Part shown: positions 48,150-60,279 of the stretch, piece by piece | Position numbering within the stretch: position 1 is the stretch's first letter | How the letters are laid out: each line of letters opens with the position of its first letter | Assembly (NCBI RefSeq): GCF_034702125.1 | Contig: NC_085880.1 | Location: forward strand, 17,404,528-17,468,527 | DNA from: Engraulis encrasicolus | Taxonomy: Eukaryota > Chordata > Actinopteri > Clupeiformes > Engraulidae | DNA length: 64,000 nucleotides | Direction: 5' to 3' | Position numbers and translations under genes: made by a program | Notes under the pieces: model-generated | Database searches by the model: none | The model's input: only the letters and a program-made list of their open reading frames with translations | What the model was told of the DNA's origin: nothing

Positions 48150-49310
48150 CAGCAAAATAATCTATACACATGCACCGTGTCTTCCACCACCAACAGCCTC
48201 CCACAGCCATTTTGTGAGGAATTGGTCTGAATAACAGCTTGGCACACACAGCAAAGGTTTTTTTCGCAGGGCGGAATTGGTTCAGTACACACTGACACAC
48301 TCGCTTTATTTTCTTTCTCTTTTGGTTTCACTGACCTGTTTGTTGGGAGACTCATGAGGATGACCGAGGCCCCACATCTATTTCAAGTCGTCACTTTGAA
48401 CTGGAGCTAGACCGTGGGATATCGACAATATTGGCACAGTCTACCGCCCTGTGGGGAGCTGGCAACGACTTGCACCTAGGAACCACAGCCATGAGTAAAT
48501 TTAACACCGTCTTTGATGTTTTGCGCTTGCACACATTGCATCCCTTTTTCCCTAAGATGTAGCCCCTCACACTGTGCGCATTATGAGGAGGAGTCCCGTT
48601 TAGTCCTGTCTCGGCTGCACACAGCATTTGTGTATTTAGACCTGCTGCGCAAAGAAAGAGAAATTCGGAGATGATATTATTCATGTTTTTTGTTTGTTTG
48701 TTTGTTGTTTGTGGCCCAGGAAAATGGTGTCACAGCATGAGGAAGGGGTATGCCGAATGAATATCTGTGAGGAAGCAATCATGTTGAAAACCTCAAACAT
48801 ATGTAGCGTCCTGGTCCTGCAGCAGAATTGCAGTAGTAGACTGTAGCTGTCATCTGCTCTTCTTATGCAGTGCACTTTTTGTTAAACGATGCGTTTTTGG
48901 TCCAGCTGTCAGTTATTCATCACTATGTGTATTCTCGTTGAAAAAGTGAAAAATAAATAAATAAAACACTGTTCTTTTGCAATGCTGGTAGGCCTGCATG
49001 AACACACGGTAGCTTAAACCCAGGCAGTTGTCACAGTGCTTTAGGAGTGTGACAGGGAAAGGAGTAATTGGGTGTTGAGATCAGATATCAACAACCTTTC
49101 ACTGGTGTCATGGAGTCTGCCATTAACAAGCTGTCCTAAAAGCTCAAGCAGTAGACCTTTAAGATATATTCCCCTTGGAGACTTGGGCTGACATGTGAAA
49201 ACTCATAATGGGGACACAATATCAGAGAGTTGAGTTTGTCTGTATATGATCTTCGGTTTTAGTCACAGAGAACGCATCGGCAGGAGCATCCTTAGAATAA
49301 TGGAATAGAA
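48150..49310. other. no gene recognised
   Basis: Mixed-composition sequence with short frames only and a (TTTG)n run at about 48689-48711. Confidence 0.4.
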
Positions 49311-49500
49311 TTCAAGACAGAATAGAATAGAAGAGAACAGAACAGAACAGAATAGAAGAAAATATAATATAATATAATAGAATAGAATAGAATAGAATAG
49401 AATAGAATAGAATAGAATAGAATAGAACACAAAAGAATTGAACACAAAAAATAGAACACAAAAGAATAGAATAAAATATAATATATAATAATAGAGTGAA
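49311..49500 (+). repeat. (AATAG)n pentanucleotide repeat and variants
   Basis: Perfect AATAG units at about 49376-49427 within a longer array of AACAG, AATAT and ACAAAAG variants. Confidence 0.9.
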
Positions 49501-50498
49501 ACAAAATTGAGTTGAATTGAACTTGCACACACACAGTGTACGGTACATACCGTATACCAGCAGACCAGTCACAGTGTCATAGCACTACAAATGCATATGA
49601 AAGGAGCATGGCCATGCAGATGCGTGTACTGCACACATATATCCTTTGAATGGTTAACCACAGCCCAGCATAAAAGATCAGTATCAGGAAGGAAGTGCAG
49701 AAATACTGTGAGTGGCACTCCCCACATACAGAAGATGTAGTATACGGTATGTGACTATACATAGCCTACCGTAGGGGCACACTCCTGCTTTTATATGGGC
49801 ATACCGTAAACATGAGCTTTCAAGAGCATCCGATAAGCATGCTCTGCAGGAGGTGGGGTGGTCTTACCCGCTGGTTGCATTGCCCTGTGTCATCTTGTAA
49901 TCTCGAGAGGTGCCGCCCGCCCGCCGCCAGAAAGCCTCTGCCATCACAGTGCAAAAGATTATCCTTATGCCAGGATTCCCAGGATACGGTGATGCTCAAA
50001 GGAAAATGTAGGGAAGCACCCAAACAGTAAATAATACCGTATGTTCATTGTGGTTACCACTCGGTGGTTATTTTACATTCTGTGGGAAAATCACCTCACT
50101 GCTTTTTAAAAATGATTTTGTCAGTACTATATTTGAACTATCCTGGATATATGAGGTCGTATGAATCCGGAGTATATGAGGTAACATCAGGCAACATGAC
50201 AGGTTTCTGGGTGTGTAAAGTGCTCTGTCCTGAATTTTAAGGGCATCTCCAATCATCGAGTCTCCGGAGATGTTTTTTTTAGGCCATCGTAGTATATTCG
50301 GCCATGTGACAGCATTGAATGGCTGAACTCCCCGCAGCTCTCATCTTGGAGTTTGAAGAAATATTTCATATTTATTATACACAAAGACATTTCTGAGAAA
50401 TGAATAATATATACCTCTTTATATACGTATATAGAAAGACTTTAAAGCTGTGAATCAGGCCAAAGCTTTTATAGAATTGAATGAATGGTGAAACATCT

Positions 50499-50500
<2 letters not shown>
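49501..50500. other. no gene recognised
   Basis: Only short open frames and no transposon ends that I can support. Confidence 0.4.

Positions 50501-50502
<2 letters not shown>

Positions 50503-50584
<82 letters not shown>
50503..50584 (+). repeat. (CT)n microsatellite
   Basis: Uninterrupted CT run of about 80 bp. Confidence 0.95.
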
Positions 50585-50589
<5 letters not shown>

Positions 50590-50992
50590 TCAAAGTGTCA
50601 TAAAACGCTCACGACTATTTCAATGAATGCTCTTCAGTTACCAATGCCCCTCTAGAAGTACTGTAGTTGGGTCACCAAAGATATTCAACACTCTAAAAAC
50701 AACAGATGCAGGGCAGATTAAGATGAGGTCTCTGTGTTCAGCGTGCTTTTCAGGCAGAAAGGGACTTTGTTCCTCAGTAACCCAAATCCTGGAGAGTTTC
50801 CTTTTTATATTTATTCTGATGAAAGAAAACTGAAGGCATCTTGAGTTCAACCTCTGTGATGTTGAAGCTTCTCTTTTCTCTTTTATTTTTTTTTCTCTTC
50901 GACCTTTTGCCATGTGTTAAAAACTAACACCATTTATGGGCCATCTGCTTCTCCCGTCCCACATGTACGGACTGTCCTGGCAGGCACACATA

Positions 50993-51578
50993 CACTGTTG
51001 CCAAAAATATTGGCTAACCTGCCTTGACACACATACAGTATGAATGTTAGTGCCATCTCATTGCCAACACATACGGTTCAATATGTCGGTCCACCTTTTG
51101 CAACTATTGCCGCTTCAAATCTTTTGGGAAGGCTTTTCCACAAGGTTGAAGAGCGTGTCTATAGGAATTTTTGACCATTCTTCCAAAAGCGCATTGTTGA
51201 GGTCACTCACCAATGGTGCTCCAAAGGGCCTGGCTCTCAGTCTCTGATCTAATCCATCCCAATTTAGGTGTTCTATCGGGTTCAGGTTAGGACTCTTTGT
51301 AGGCCAGTCAAGGTCATCCACACCAGACTGTCTTCCATGTCTTCCCACACCTTTCTGTGTGCACTGGGGCATTGCCATGTTGAAAGAGGAAGAGGCCTGC
51401 TCCAAACTGTCCCCACATGGTTGGCAGCATGGAATTATCCAAAATGTTTTGGTTTTGATGAAGCTGTAATTGCAGCGAATGGTGGACCGGTCCGGCATCA
51501 TATTGAACCTTATGGGTTAGGAATGGGATGGCATATGTCATTAAAGGCAGGTTAGCGTATACATTTGGCAATATAGTG
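50993..51578 (-). mobile_element. internally deleted Tc1-type transposon
   Basis: The ends CACTGTTGCCAAAAATATTG and, reversed, CACTATATTGCCAAATGTAT, with TAACCTGCCTT inside both, form the terminal repeat. TA flanks both sides. The interior retains only the 3' part of a Tc1 transposase on the minus strand. At 586 bp it is about a third of a full element. Confidence 0.85.
51115..51571 (-). pseudogene. Tc1-type transposase C-terminal remnant
   Basis: The 5' part (frame 51314-51571) contains FQHGNAPVHTERC, the block that is normally QQDNAP..H; the catalytic Asp is replaced by Gly. After a frameshift near 51340, frame 51115-51501 gives DWPTKSPNLNPIEHL followed by LLEEWSKIP, the third catalytic block and the C-terminal helix region. 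The N-terminal DNA-binding domains are deleted. Non-functional. Confidence 0.85.
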
Positions 51579-51580
51579 TA

Positions 51581-52009
51581 TCTCCATCTCCACGCCCCAT
51601 CATATAACAGTAACTATCATGGGTGTAATTTTAGTTGTGGATGGTAGGGACATGTTTATACCACTTTTGAGATGAACCTATCTGGTCCCCACCACTTGTT
51701 TCATAAACATAATCCAAAAATAGCATACCCGGTCAATTTGCCATACAAATGTTCCCACCACTTTTCAAGCCAAACCTACAACTCTGTCAACAATAATCAC
51801 AATTAATAACATAACATCTCCATCAGTCATTCCCCACTATACCAATAATCGACATGAATTTTCTCTTTTATCTCATTGATACCACATCCATTACATAAAC
51901 TGTAATATTTTTTTAAATTCAACCTTTACAGTATTTTACCAGTTTCACGTGAGAAAGTGCACACACACACGTACACACACAGTAATAATAATCAAAAAAA
52001 GAAAAGATT
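51581..52009. other. no gene recognised
   Basis: AT-rich sequence between two transposon relics. Confidence 0.4.
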
Positions 52010-52760
52010 CAGTTCAGTTCAACTTTATTGGTACCCGAAGGTAAACTGGGTTTGCAGTATAAAAGAGAAGATGGCTGTCCTTACATCAGAACCACAAGAC
52101 ACATGACACATAAACATGGAGTCTAAAAAACACATGTAGGCTTCACAAGGAAATAAATAAAAATGTTTGACATTTGACTGAAAAATACACATACAACATA
52201 TACACACGGGGGGAGGGGAGGGGGGGGGCACCATAGCAGAAGTGACACCACACTCCTGGTGCAGCTAAAGTGCAAAGAGCATTTTTACAAATACATTTTT
52301 TATTTTATTTTACATCTTGTTTAGCAAAGTAATTGCAGCTGGGACAAAACTGCTTTTGAACCTATTGGTTCTGCAACCAGGAACTAACAGCCTCCGTCCA
52401 GAGGGGAGGTACTGGAACTCACTATGCAAAGGGTGTCGGCTATCATCTAGGATAGCCATTGCTATCCGCTGTAGTTGCTTTGCATACAGGGAAGAAGGGT
52501 GCAGCTGTGGTTCACCAATCAGTTTACTTGACCACTTAACAATTTGGTATAGGCGGTTCTTGTGTGTAAGGGGGACATTGCCAAACCATGAAGCTAAAGA
52601 AAAAGACAAAATTGATTCAATAAAGGAACGATAAAACAAAATCATCATGGACTTATCAACATTAAACTGGCAAAGCTTCCTCAAGCAGTGTAAACGCTGT
52701 TGACCTTTTTTGCATACAGCTTCACAATTGTCCTGGAAATTTAACTTGCATTAATATGGA
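52010..52760 (-). mobile_element. 5'-truncated LINE, ORF2 end and 3' UTR
   Basis: On the minus strand, codons for a segment like EAVCKKGQQRLHCLRKLCQF (about 52725-52665) lead into the open frame 52684-52310. That frame has SFYRSFIES-like FYRSFIESILSFSL, LPSGRRLLVPGCRTNRFKSSF and PAAI, the usual end of fish non-LTR ORF2 proteins downstream of the RT. The 3' UTR ends near AACTTTATTGGTACCC with a short GTTCA repeat tail at 52010-52021. RT and endonuclease parts are missing. Confidence 0.75.
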
Positions 52761-53129
52761 AACTGTAAAAAGTAAACTCAACATTTCAACAGTGTGTCTC
52801 ATTTGTCTGGAAAACTTGTCTAGTACCAGAAGCAAGATGAATCTTACCCTCCAGTGACGTGCTCTGCACACCCATTCTGGCCCACAGAGGAAAACCATGC
52901 ACCATTTTGCTGCCAGGAGGTGCAGACATTTTCAAGCTCTGAACTATTTTCTTTGTCTAGAACATTTTGGGAGTCTAAAGTAGTAGTGTCAAAACCCAAA
53001 CGGAGCAGGTTGGGTGTAAGGAGAGGAGAGGAGCAGAATATAGTAGCAAAAGGTGCTTGTTTAGGCTGAGAGCTGCACATAACCCTTTACCAGCCGTGGG
53101 GACATCAGAAGTAGGCCTATAGCCTACCA

Positions 53130-53450
53130 CAGTGTTTCCCTCAGGGGTGCCGCGGAAACGTGGCTGATAAATAAATTATTATAATATGATACATATTTGT
53201 CTAAATTGATAAGTTAATGGTAGTCAGTGGAATCTTTCATCTGCCATTTACGCACAATAAAGTAAATATAGGTCGCCCCAGTCAGCTGCAACTTTGAACG
53301 TAGGTCGTGTGACGTATCCAAATGTGTTACGTTTCTAAGCTTTTGTGGTATCGGATGCGATGCCATATTACGGCTTGTTGGTTTGGGGTGCCTTGAACGT
53401 TTTCAGGAATTGAAAGGGTGCCTCGCCTAAAAAAAGGTTGAGAAACACTG
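53130..53450. mobile_element. 321-bp hAT-type MITE with 8-bp target duplication
   Basis: The left CAGTGTTTCCCTCAGGGGTG and right (reversed) CAGTGTTTCTCAACC ends form the inverted repeat. Flanks GCCTACCA (53122-53129) and CCCTACCA (53451-53458) match at 7 of 8. Confidence 0.8.
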
Positions 53451-54099
53451 CCCTACCACATCCTGTAGCTGATTCATTCAACAGTTGCTGTTTTTGTTTT
53501 CGATTTTTGAGTGAGCTTGAAAGTTAGGGTGTGCACATAGGCCTACACAAAATCAGTAATCCAATTGCCAGACAATGGTAGTACGTACTGGTAAATAGTG
53601 TGAGAGAGGGGTCTGCACACTCACTGGTCCCTCTCTCACTCTCCATCGAAATGAGTCTCATGAAAGTGTTTTCTGTCTGTTCAATTTCCAAGATGTTTTG
53701 CAATTGCCTGTCTATATGTTAATATAATAACTCCACAACTGAAGAACATATTTTGAGTGTTTTGAAACTGGCTACATACGCATATTTGTTGCATGCTGTG
53801 CTCTGCGTGTACTATACCTTGAAGGCATACCATTTTGTGGAAATGTTTTTTGTCCCCAAAGAAATCTAAACGTTAACATTCCAATGTGTTTTCTAGCTGT
53901 ACCATACATATGTTTGATTAGCAAAAAACATTCGGTAACACCCGAGATTCGGACCGATAGTCGCGTAGTTTAAGTCTGGCTTTATTGCTTTAATATTATT
54001 TACTATTTTGTATTACACCTTCCCAGAAACACATATCATCGCATTGCAGCAAAGTTCTTCAGTGGAGGTTTTAGATCAGCACCCCATACCATAAGCTGC

Positions 54100-54340
54100 C
54101 ATCCAAGTGCTGTGCTGGATGGACCTCTGCTTTCAGGTCTGCAGGAGAAAGCATGGTACATCTCCTCTGATCCCTGTCATCTCAGTTTAGGCCTGTATTT
54201 TTTTCACTCTGGCCCAGGCTGGCAGGCAGCACAAAAATGTCCGTCCTTTTACCAGCAGGTTCACAGACAGTTTCTCTATCCACAAGCCATCCGGAGAGTG
54301 AACTCCCCTGAACCACACACTGAGTGCACACTCAATCACT
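54100..54340 (+). mobile_element. relic of a LINE ORF2 C-terminus
   Basis: The plus-strand frame 54112-54441 contains LQEKAWYISSDPCH and, further on, FYQQVHRQFLYPQAIRRVNS. This resembles the ISSDPCHPL..LPSGRR..TNRY..S.YPQAI.LLN end of fish LINE proteins. The middle is scrambled. Confidence 0.5.
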
Positions 54341-54474
54341 GTTTCCCACCTGCAAACTCTGTCTTTTTCTCTGAAACTCAGTGGAACTCTCTTTCACACA
54401 GGCCCACCCTTACTCTCACACATTTCCACACTCTCCCTTAGAGCCACTTACAACCTACTACTACTGTATATTAC

Positions 54475-54585
<111 letters not shown>

Positions 54586-54599
54586 CCCCTCTCTCCAAA

Positions 54600-55304
54600 A
54601 TCACTCTTTTTTTCTTTATTTCCGTCTATCTCGGAGGTTCTCTCTTTCTGTCTCTACGATATTTATTCATAGGCTTCCTCTTCCTCCAACATGTAATGTC
54701 TCTCACATAGGCGGCCTACTCTTCCTCACTCTTCCAGTCTCTGAGTCTGACTGCCGTATTGCTCACTCATGCCTCACACACCATGCCACTCTCTTACGGT
54801 AACTTGCAAACCCTCAGACTATTGTACTCTGTATAAAATGATAACCCCCCCCCCCCCCCCTATACATGAATTAATTACACACAAAGCATGATGCATTTTT
54901 TCACACAAGTTTACTGTTCCGTAGTTAGGCCTGTAGTTAAATCTGATTGTCCTGTTAACGTGTTTTACTATAATGTCTGTTTACAGTTACCCTTGTCCAT
55001 CAGCATCATTCTATTCTCATTCATATCGTTACATGATTGGCAGAAGAGAGTCCCATTTGGAGAGGTTATTGGACCCATTTAATAAGAAACTAATGAATTG
55101 ATCAACAAGACTCAAAAGTATGTATATTCATATGCAACCAATGAGTGCCACATTACATAGTATGTGCACATTCAAAATGAGTTGCTGGTGACACGTGTGA
55201 GGCATGTGTGTAGTTAAATCTATTCACCTATTTCTGTATACCATGCCATTAGAACAGATTTGTGCAGATTGTATTTGCTAAAGAAAAACTCAGCATGTTT
55301 TTCT
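54600..55304. other. no gene recognised
   Basis: AT-rich sequence with no supported feature. Confidence 0.4.
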
Positions 55305-55306
55305 TA

Positions 55307-56738
55307 CAAAGCGGATTCCAAAAAAGTTGGGACACTTGGTATTTTGTGAATAAAATCAAAATGCTGGCATTTTCAAAACATTCAATATGTTAATAAGGTA
55401 GAGCTTTGTGTACAAACAACATATCAGTTGTTAAAACCAAGCAGAATGATTGTTTTGGGGTACTTATGTGATCATTTAAAATTTCATCCATGCAACAAAT
55501 TCCAAAAAAGTTGGGACAGGGTCAATAAAATGCTTTTTATGTTGGATAAGACTAAACACAACACAAGGGAGGAGACTTAACATTTAAATACTTTGACTGA
55601 TGGCATGATTTTATTTAAAAAATAGATATTTTGATGTGCGAGACATGATTTCAGCAGCTCAACTGATAGGTGTGTTCTTCGACTTGTTTACCTCTTGTTA
55701 TGCTTAATACGTGGCATATCCTCACTGCAAGAAAACAATTTTGTCACCTGTTTACTCTTATGATGGAACCACACTGTTGGAACATAGTAGAGATTGAAAT
55801 TTGCCATCATTATGGGGCAATATCTAAAGACTGTGCTCCAAAATATAATGCCTTGGTAGCTATGTATGCTGTTTAAAGTCTGAATATATCATTCAGACCT
55901 CATTTTAATGCTCTACATGAATAAGAAGACCATAACCAAGGCATCTCTGCAGCCCTTTACCATCATATATGCAGTATTTCAGACTGACCACTAAATCAAG
56001 CTGAAGTATTAATTTTCTTCATAACCTGGAGGGTGCATGACTCCATGATTTTAAAAAAGAATTAAATATTTTCCATTCTGTAATCAGAGGACAGTTTCAC
56101 ATGTCTCCTAGGTCCATCTAGAATGAGCTTTGCCACTTGCAACACTGTTTAATGTCTGCATCATGTGCCTTAATCAAGTGTTGTGTTCATGGTCATTTTT
56201 TCAACAGCTGTCATTGCTGGAGTGTCATAGTTTGCTTATTGACGATGGGTATGTCATGATCTCATAACTCGTGCAATGATTTCACAGAACTCTACATTAC
56301 AGAAATAGGCCTTATATGCCTGCAATTTTGAGAATTCAATCTTTCTGTGTAATAGATCAGTAATTTGTCCCTCAAAATCTTCGCTTCTGAGTGCCAAAGC
56401 CTCTCTGTGATGGTATTTTATCTGTGCATTCATGTTGGCAGTCAATATAGTTCCTTTCAAAATATTCCTCCTTGTGTTATTTTTTTAAATTATTCAACTA
56501 TTACAACATTTTTTGGCCCTGTCCCAACTTTTTTGAGATTTGTTGCATGGGTCGAATTTTAAATGACCACATATTTCCCTCAAAACAATACTTTGCCTCA
56601 TTTTAACTGTTCCTATGTTGACCTTGTGCCATTGTGCATCTTATGCATGGATTGAATGTTTTGAAAATGACAGCATTTTAATTTTATTCACAAAATAACA
56701 AGTGCAAGTTTGCCCAAACTTTTTTGGAATCCGCTTTG
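55307..56738. mobile_element. 1.43-kb DNA transposon with TA duplication and long composite inverted repeats
   Basis: Both ends start CAAAGCGGATTCCAAAAAAG and are perfect inverted copies for 22 bp. TA flanks each (55305-55306, 56739-56740). A second inverted block, ATGCAACAAAT..CAAAAAAGTTGGGACAGG, lies about 185 bp in from either end (about 55491 and 56553). Short frames inside are not recognised. A TA target suggests Tc1/mariner or a similar group; the superfamily is not settled. Confidence 0.7.
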
Positions 56739-56740
56739 TA

Positions 56741-57470
56741 GGTGCAGTTGATTTGTAAGCATGCCTTTTGATTTCCCAAACAGACAGGGACTCTGATTGA
56801 AAATTGAAACAGTGCTGTTCTGGGAAATGATCAGTCTGTATCCCCTGTCATTTGTCATTCGCCGTGTGGCTTAGTAATTTTACATCTTTTTGTGGATAGC
56901 ATTTTTGTTTATTGGAAAACAAGTAATGTTGCATTTACTCCTAGCAATCAACAACCGCATACTGACAGGTGAAATAAGACAAAATATCAGGTGCAAACCC
57001 AACATATTATGGTACAAAATAGAAATTACTAAAAAAAAACTGTTACATCTTAGACACAAAAAATAGTTTATATTCCCACTTGCAGATATATTTTTTTCCA
57101 GAAATGCATGCAGGGGGATGTACACCAATTCAGTTCGGCTATTTATGCCGATTATTTAATTGATTGTCAAATGAATGTCATCACAGTTCCACACATATAC
57201 TGTAGCATACAAAATGCCTTTACATAGCAAACAAAATGCGTTTTCCTTTTCAGAGATCTATAAAAATGCAAGTAATTCATTTAGCATGTAGCGTCCTGCC
57301 CTGATCAGTCTAGAGTGAGAGGCAGGACTGGCAGCACACAGCAGCCATTACACAGCCCTGCACTTCCTGGTCACCTAGACAACGGACACACCCCATTAGT
57401 TGCACCTGGACAGCAGCGCATTGTTTAGGTAGATAGAGGAGGGCTAAAAGCTGTTCATAGTTGGCCAGAG
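56741..57470. other. no gene recognised
   Basis: AT-rich sequence with short frames only. Confidence 0.4.
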
Positions 57471-57471
57471 C

Positions 57472-57890
57472 ATGGAGGAGAGGAGAGGAAATGACAGGAG
57501 AGGGGAAGAGAAGAGAAGAGAAGAGAAGAGAAGAGAAGAGAAGAGAAGAGAAGAGAAGAGAAGAGAAGAGAAGAGAAGAGAAGAGAAGAGAAGAGAAGAG
57601 AAGAGAGGAGAGGAGAGGAGAGGAGAGGAGAGGAGAGAAGGAGGAGGAGGAGGAGGAGGAGTAGGACGAGAGGAGTAGGACAAGAGGAGGAGGTGAGGAG
57701 GAGAGAGGAGAGGAGAGGAGGGGAGGAGAGGAGGAGGTGAGGAGAAGGATAGGAGAGGAGAGGTGAGGAGAGGAGAGGAGGAGGTGAGGAGAGGAGAGGA
57801 GAGGAGAGGAGGAGGAGGAGGAACAACAGGAGAGGAGAGGAGAGGAAGAGGAGGAACAACAGGAGAGGAGAGGAGAGGAGAGGAGAGAGC
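57472..57890 (+). repeat. purine tract (AGAAG/AGGAG)n
   Basis: About 400 bp that are almost only A and G on the plus strand. It starts with perfect AGAAG units (about 57506-57605) and passes into AGGAG and GGAGGA variants. Confidence 0.95.
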
Positions 57891-58449
57891 CCCTGCCCTA
57901 CCCTGCCGTGCCCAGTCCACTGTAGCCTAGTGCCTCACACCACGCCTGACCGGCTCACCTACTCTCCCTCACCCACGAAACACATTAATGCTCCAATACC
58001 ATGTTAAAAATGGCTGACCAGAACTAATTTGGGATTAGCTCACTCACATAGTGTATTGCCTAAAAAAACTGTTAAAAGATGCTGACACCTAACAGTGTAT
58101 TTTATTAGACTATGTGTGTGCATTTGATTATGTGTGTGAATTTGATATTTTATCACTATACCATTCACTGTAACCGAAACTGACCGAGCAATTGCATGCT
58201 TGACAAGGCAGATGAGAAGGTCATTACTGTATTAAAGAGTAATTTTGGTTTCATGTTGTAAGCCTCTTACATGGTAATAGGTATAAAGCAGTACACATGA
58301 AGCACTATACATGGTAATAGGTAGGCTATAGAGGACTTTACATGGGCTGGACACGGGTGGATTCATCAGCAGCTTTTCCCCAGGCACAGGTCCTATAGGA
58401 GCCAGGACAAACTCATCCCAACCCTTTCCCATGTGGCAGGCAGAGAAGA

Positions 58450-58479
58450 CACACACACACATGCACACACACACGCACA

Positions 58480-58535
<56 letters not shown>

Positions 58536-58582
58536 TGCACGTGCACACACACACACACACACACATACACACACACACACAC
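58450..58582 (+). repeat. (CA)n and (GCAC)n microsatellite
   Basis: A CA run, then about 15 GCAC units (58478-58537), then CA again. Confidence 0.95.
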
Positions 58583-58771
58583 CAACACCACCACCACCGC
58601 CACCACCATGTACCAGGTGTAGCAGAGTATTTGAATCTGGTTAACCCCCCTCCCTTGGCATTCACCCCCCACCCCCCTTCCTCCCCAATATAGTCTGGAT
58701 TCAATAGCAAAAGGAAAAGATAATGAGTGCTCTAAAGCCTTTTCTGCAAGGCTTCATAGAATGATCTACCA

Positions 58772-58938
58772 ATCCAAAGCACTCTCCTCAGAGTCAAGGT
58801 TTTATGGTAGTTATATTAAAAACCCTTTATTCTACAGTGGGGTATATTGGGGTATTCTACATACAATATACCCCAGTGTAGAATAAAGGTTTTTTTTAAT
58901 ATAACGACAACCTTAACTCGGAGGAGAGAGCTTTGGAT
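58772..58938. mobile_element. 167-bp fold-back (palindromic) element
   Basis: The left arm AATCCAAAGC..CTCTCCTC..AAGGTT..TTATATTAAAAA..CCTTTATTCTACAGTGGGGTATA is an imperfect inverted copy of the right arm, with a loop of about 20 bp. The flanks share ATAGTCTGGATTCA (58689 and 58948). Confidence 0.7.
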
Positions 58939-58961
58939 TCAGTCAAATAGTCTGGATTCAT

Positions 58962-59676
58962 TTTGAAATCCCTGTTAGAGTTTGCATAGTATTAGGTGGA
59001 TACTGAGGCCTTTCATTCCAGTTGAAATATATAATATCATCCTTTTTTATAGTCCATTTCTCTTACTTCTGCTGTTCCTTTTTTATATTTGATTTGGCTA
59101 TTCAAATAAAACAGCCGAAGTGAAACTGTGGTAGCTTCTTATTTGTTTAATTATTTATTTATTTATTTTCAGAATAAAGAACTAGTTCTGTGTGACCACA
59201 AAACGAGAACATTTAGGGAAAGAAGTAGCTTCAAGTAGATTGAACACTTGAACATCATCAAGGTAGTAGCTGATAGTAATTTTCTGCTCTTGTTTTTTGT
59301 CGGTATTCTTTTTAAGTCTAGGATTCATTATGTGTATTGGTTGGGTGTTTTTTTGGTGGAGATTTTGGTGGAGTTTTGCCAACAAAGCTTTTATGCAAAG
59401 CAGGGGTGGATATCCAAGTGCTGGAATGGCTGTGAATAAAGATTAGAGTATGAAAAGCTTTCAAAGACTTATTTTGAGTTGATGGAGTAAACACTGAAGG
59501 GTTTTTTTGGTAACTGTGTTATATCTAACATCTAAGACTAAAATTCAGTACATTACCGGTATTGAGGGGATGAGAAAACAATGTTAAGTATCCCACTAAT
59601 ATGACACAAAGTACATTATTAACTGGTTGTGATTCTTATCTGTATTTCTGAGTATCACACAACTGCAGCTCTGTAT
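58962..59676. other. no gene recognised
   Basis: AT-rich sequence with short frames only. Confidence 0.4.
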
Positions 59677-59680
59677 TTAA

Positions 59681-60279
59681 AGGTGCACTGTGTAATATTT
59701 AATGAGTTTCTTTTCTAGAATTCATGCTGCCCATTCACCAATGTTACCTTTTTCACAAATTCTAACCACAAATATTAAATCCTAAGTGAAGAGAAGAAAC
59801 TCAGAAGTGTTCAGGAATTGTTGAAAAAAATCTCAAAGGTGCTCTTTGGTGTGATGAAAAAAACAATGTCTTATCAAAAAGGGAGTCAAAGGCACTCTTC
59901 TTGTGCAAAATGATTTAAAAGCCTTAATTTAAACATGGCTATTCATTTAAAAACATGAGGGCAGAGACCCACGCATAGCGACGCAAGCCTTCTTCAGGGT
60001 ACTGCTCAAACAGGATTTCCTAATGATATAGGTTATGATTAAATCCTAAGTATTCCTTATGCCTTGGAAAATTATACTTAATTATACTGAATTGTACTTC
60101 GTACATGTAAAGGTGGAGCTGCTCCTTACTTCGTACATGTAAAGGTGGATCTGCTCCTTGTCCGCTATTTTGAATTTCCAGAAATAGGCATTAGATCAAA
60201 TTTGGCAATAGGCAGCACAGTTTCAATAATGAGCATAGTTGTAATACCTACTCTGGCCACCATCCTACGCAGTACACCT
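59681..60279. mobile_element. 599-bp TTAA-flanked MITE (Kolobok- or piggyBac-like target)
   Basis: The left end AGGTGCACTGTGTA and right (reversed) AGGTGTACTGCGTA form the inverted repeat. TTAA flanks each (59677-59680, 60280-60283). The terminal AG differs from the CCC of piggyBac and fits Kolobok better. A segment with ACGCAAGCCTTCTTCAGGG near 59980 may be another repeat inside it. Confidence 0.65.

Noticed and set aside
49263..49572. Ile/Leu/Phe/Tyr-rich minus-strand frames that look like membrane proteins
   Set aside because: They are the AATAG pentanucleotide repeat read in reverse.
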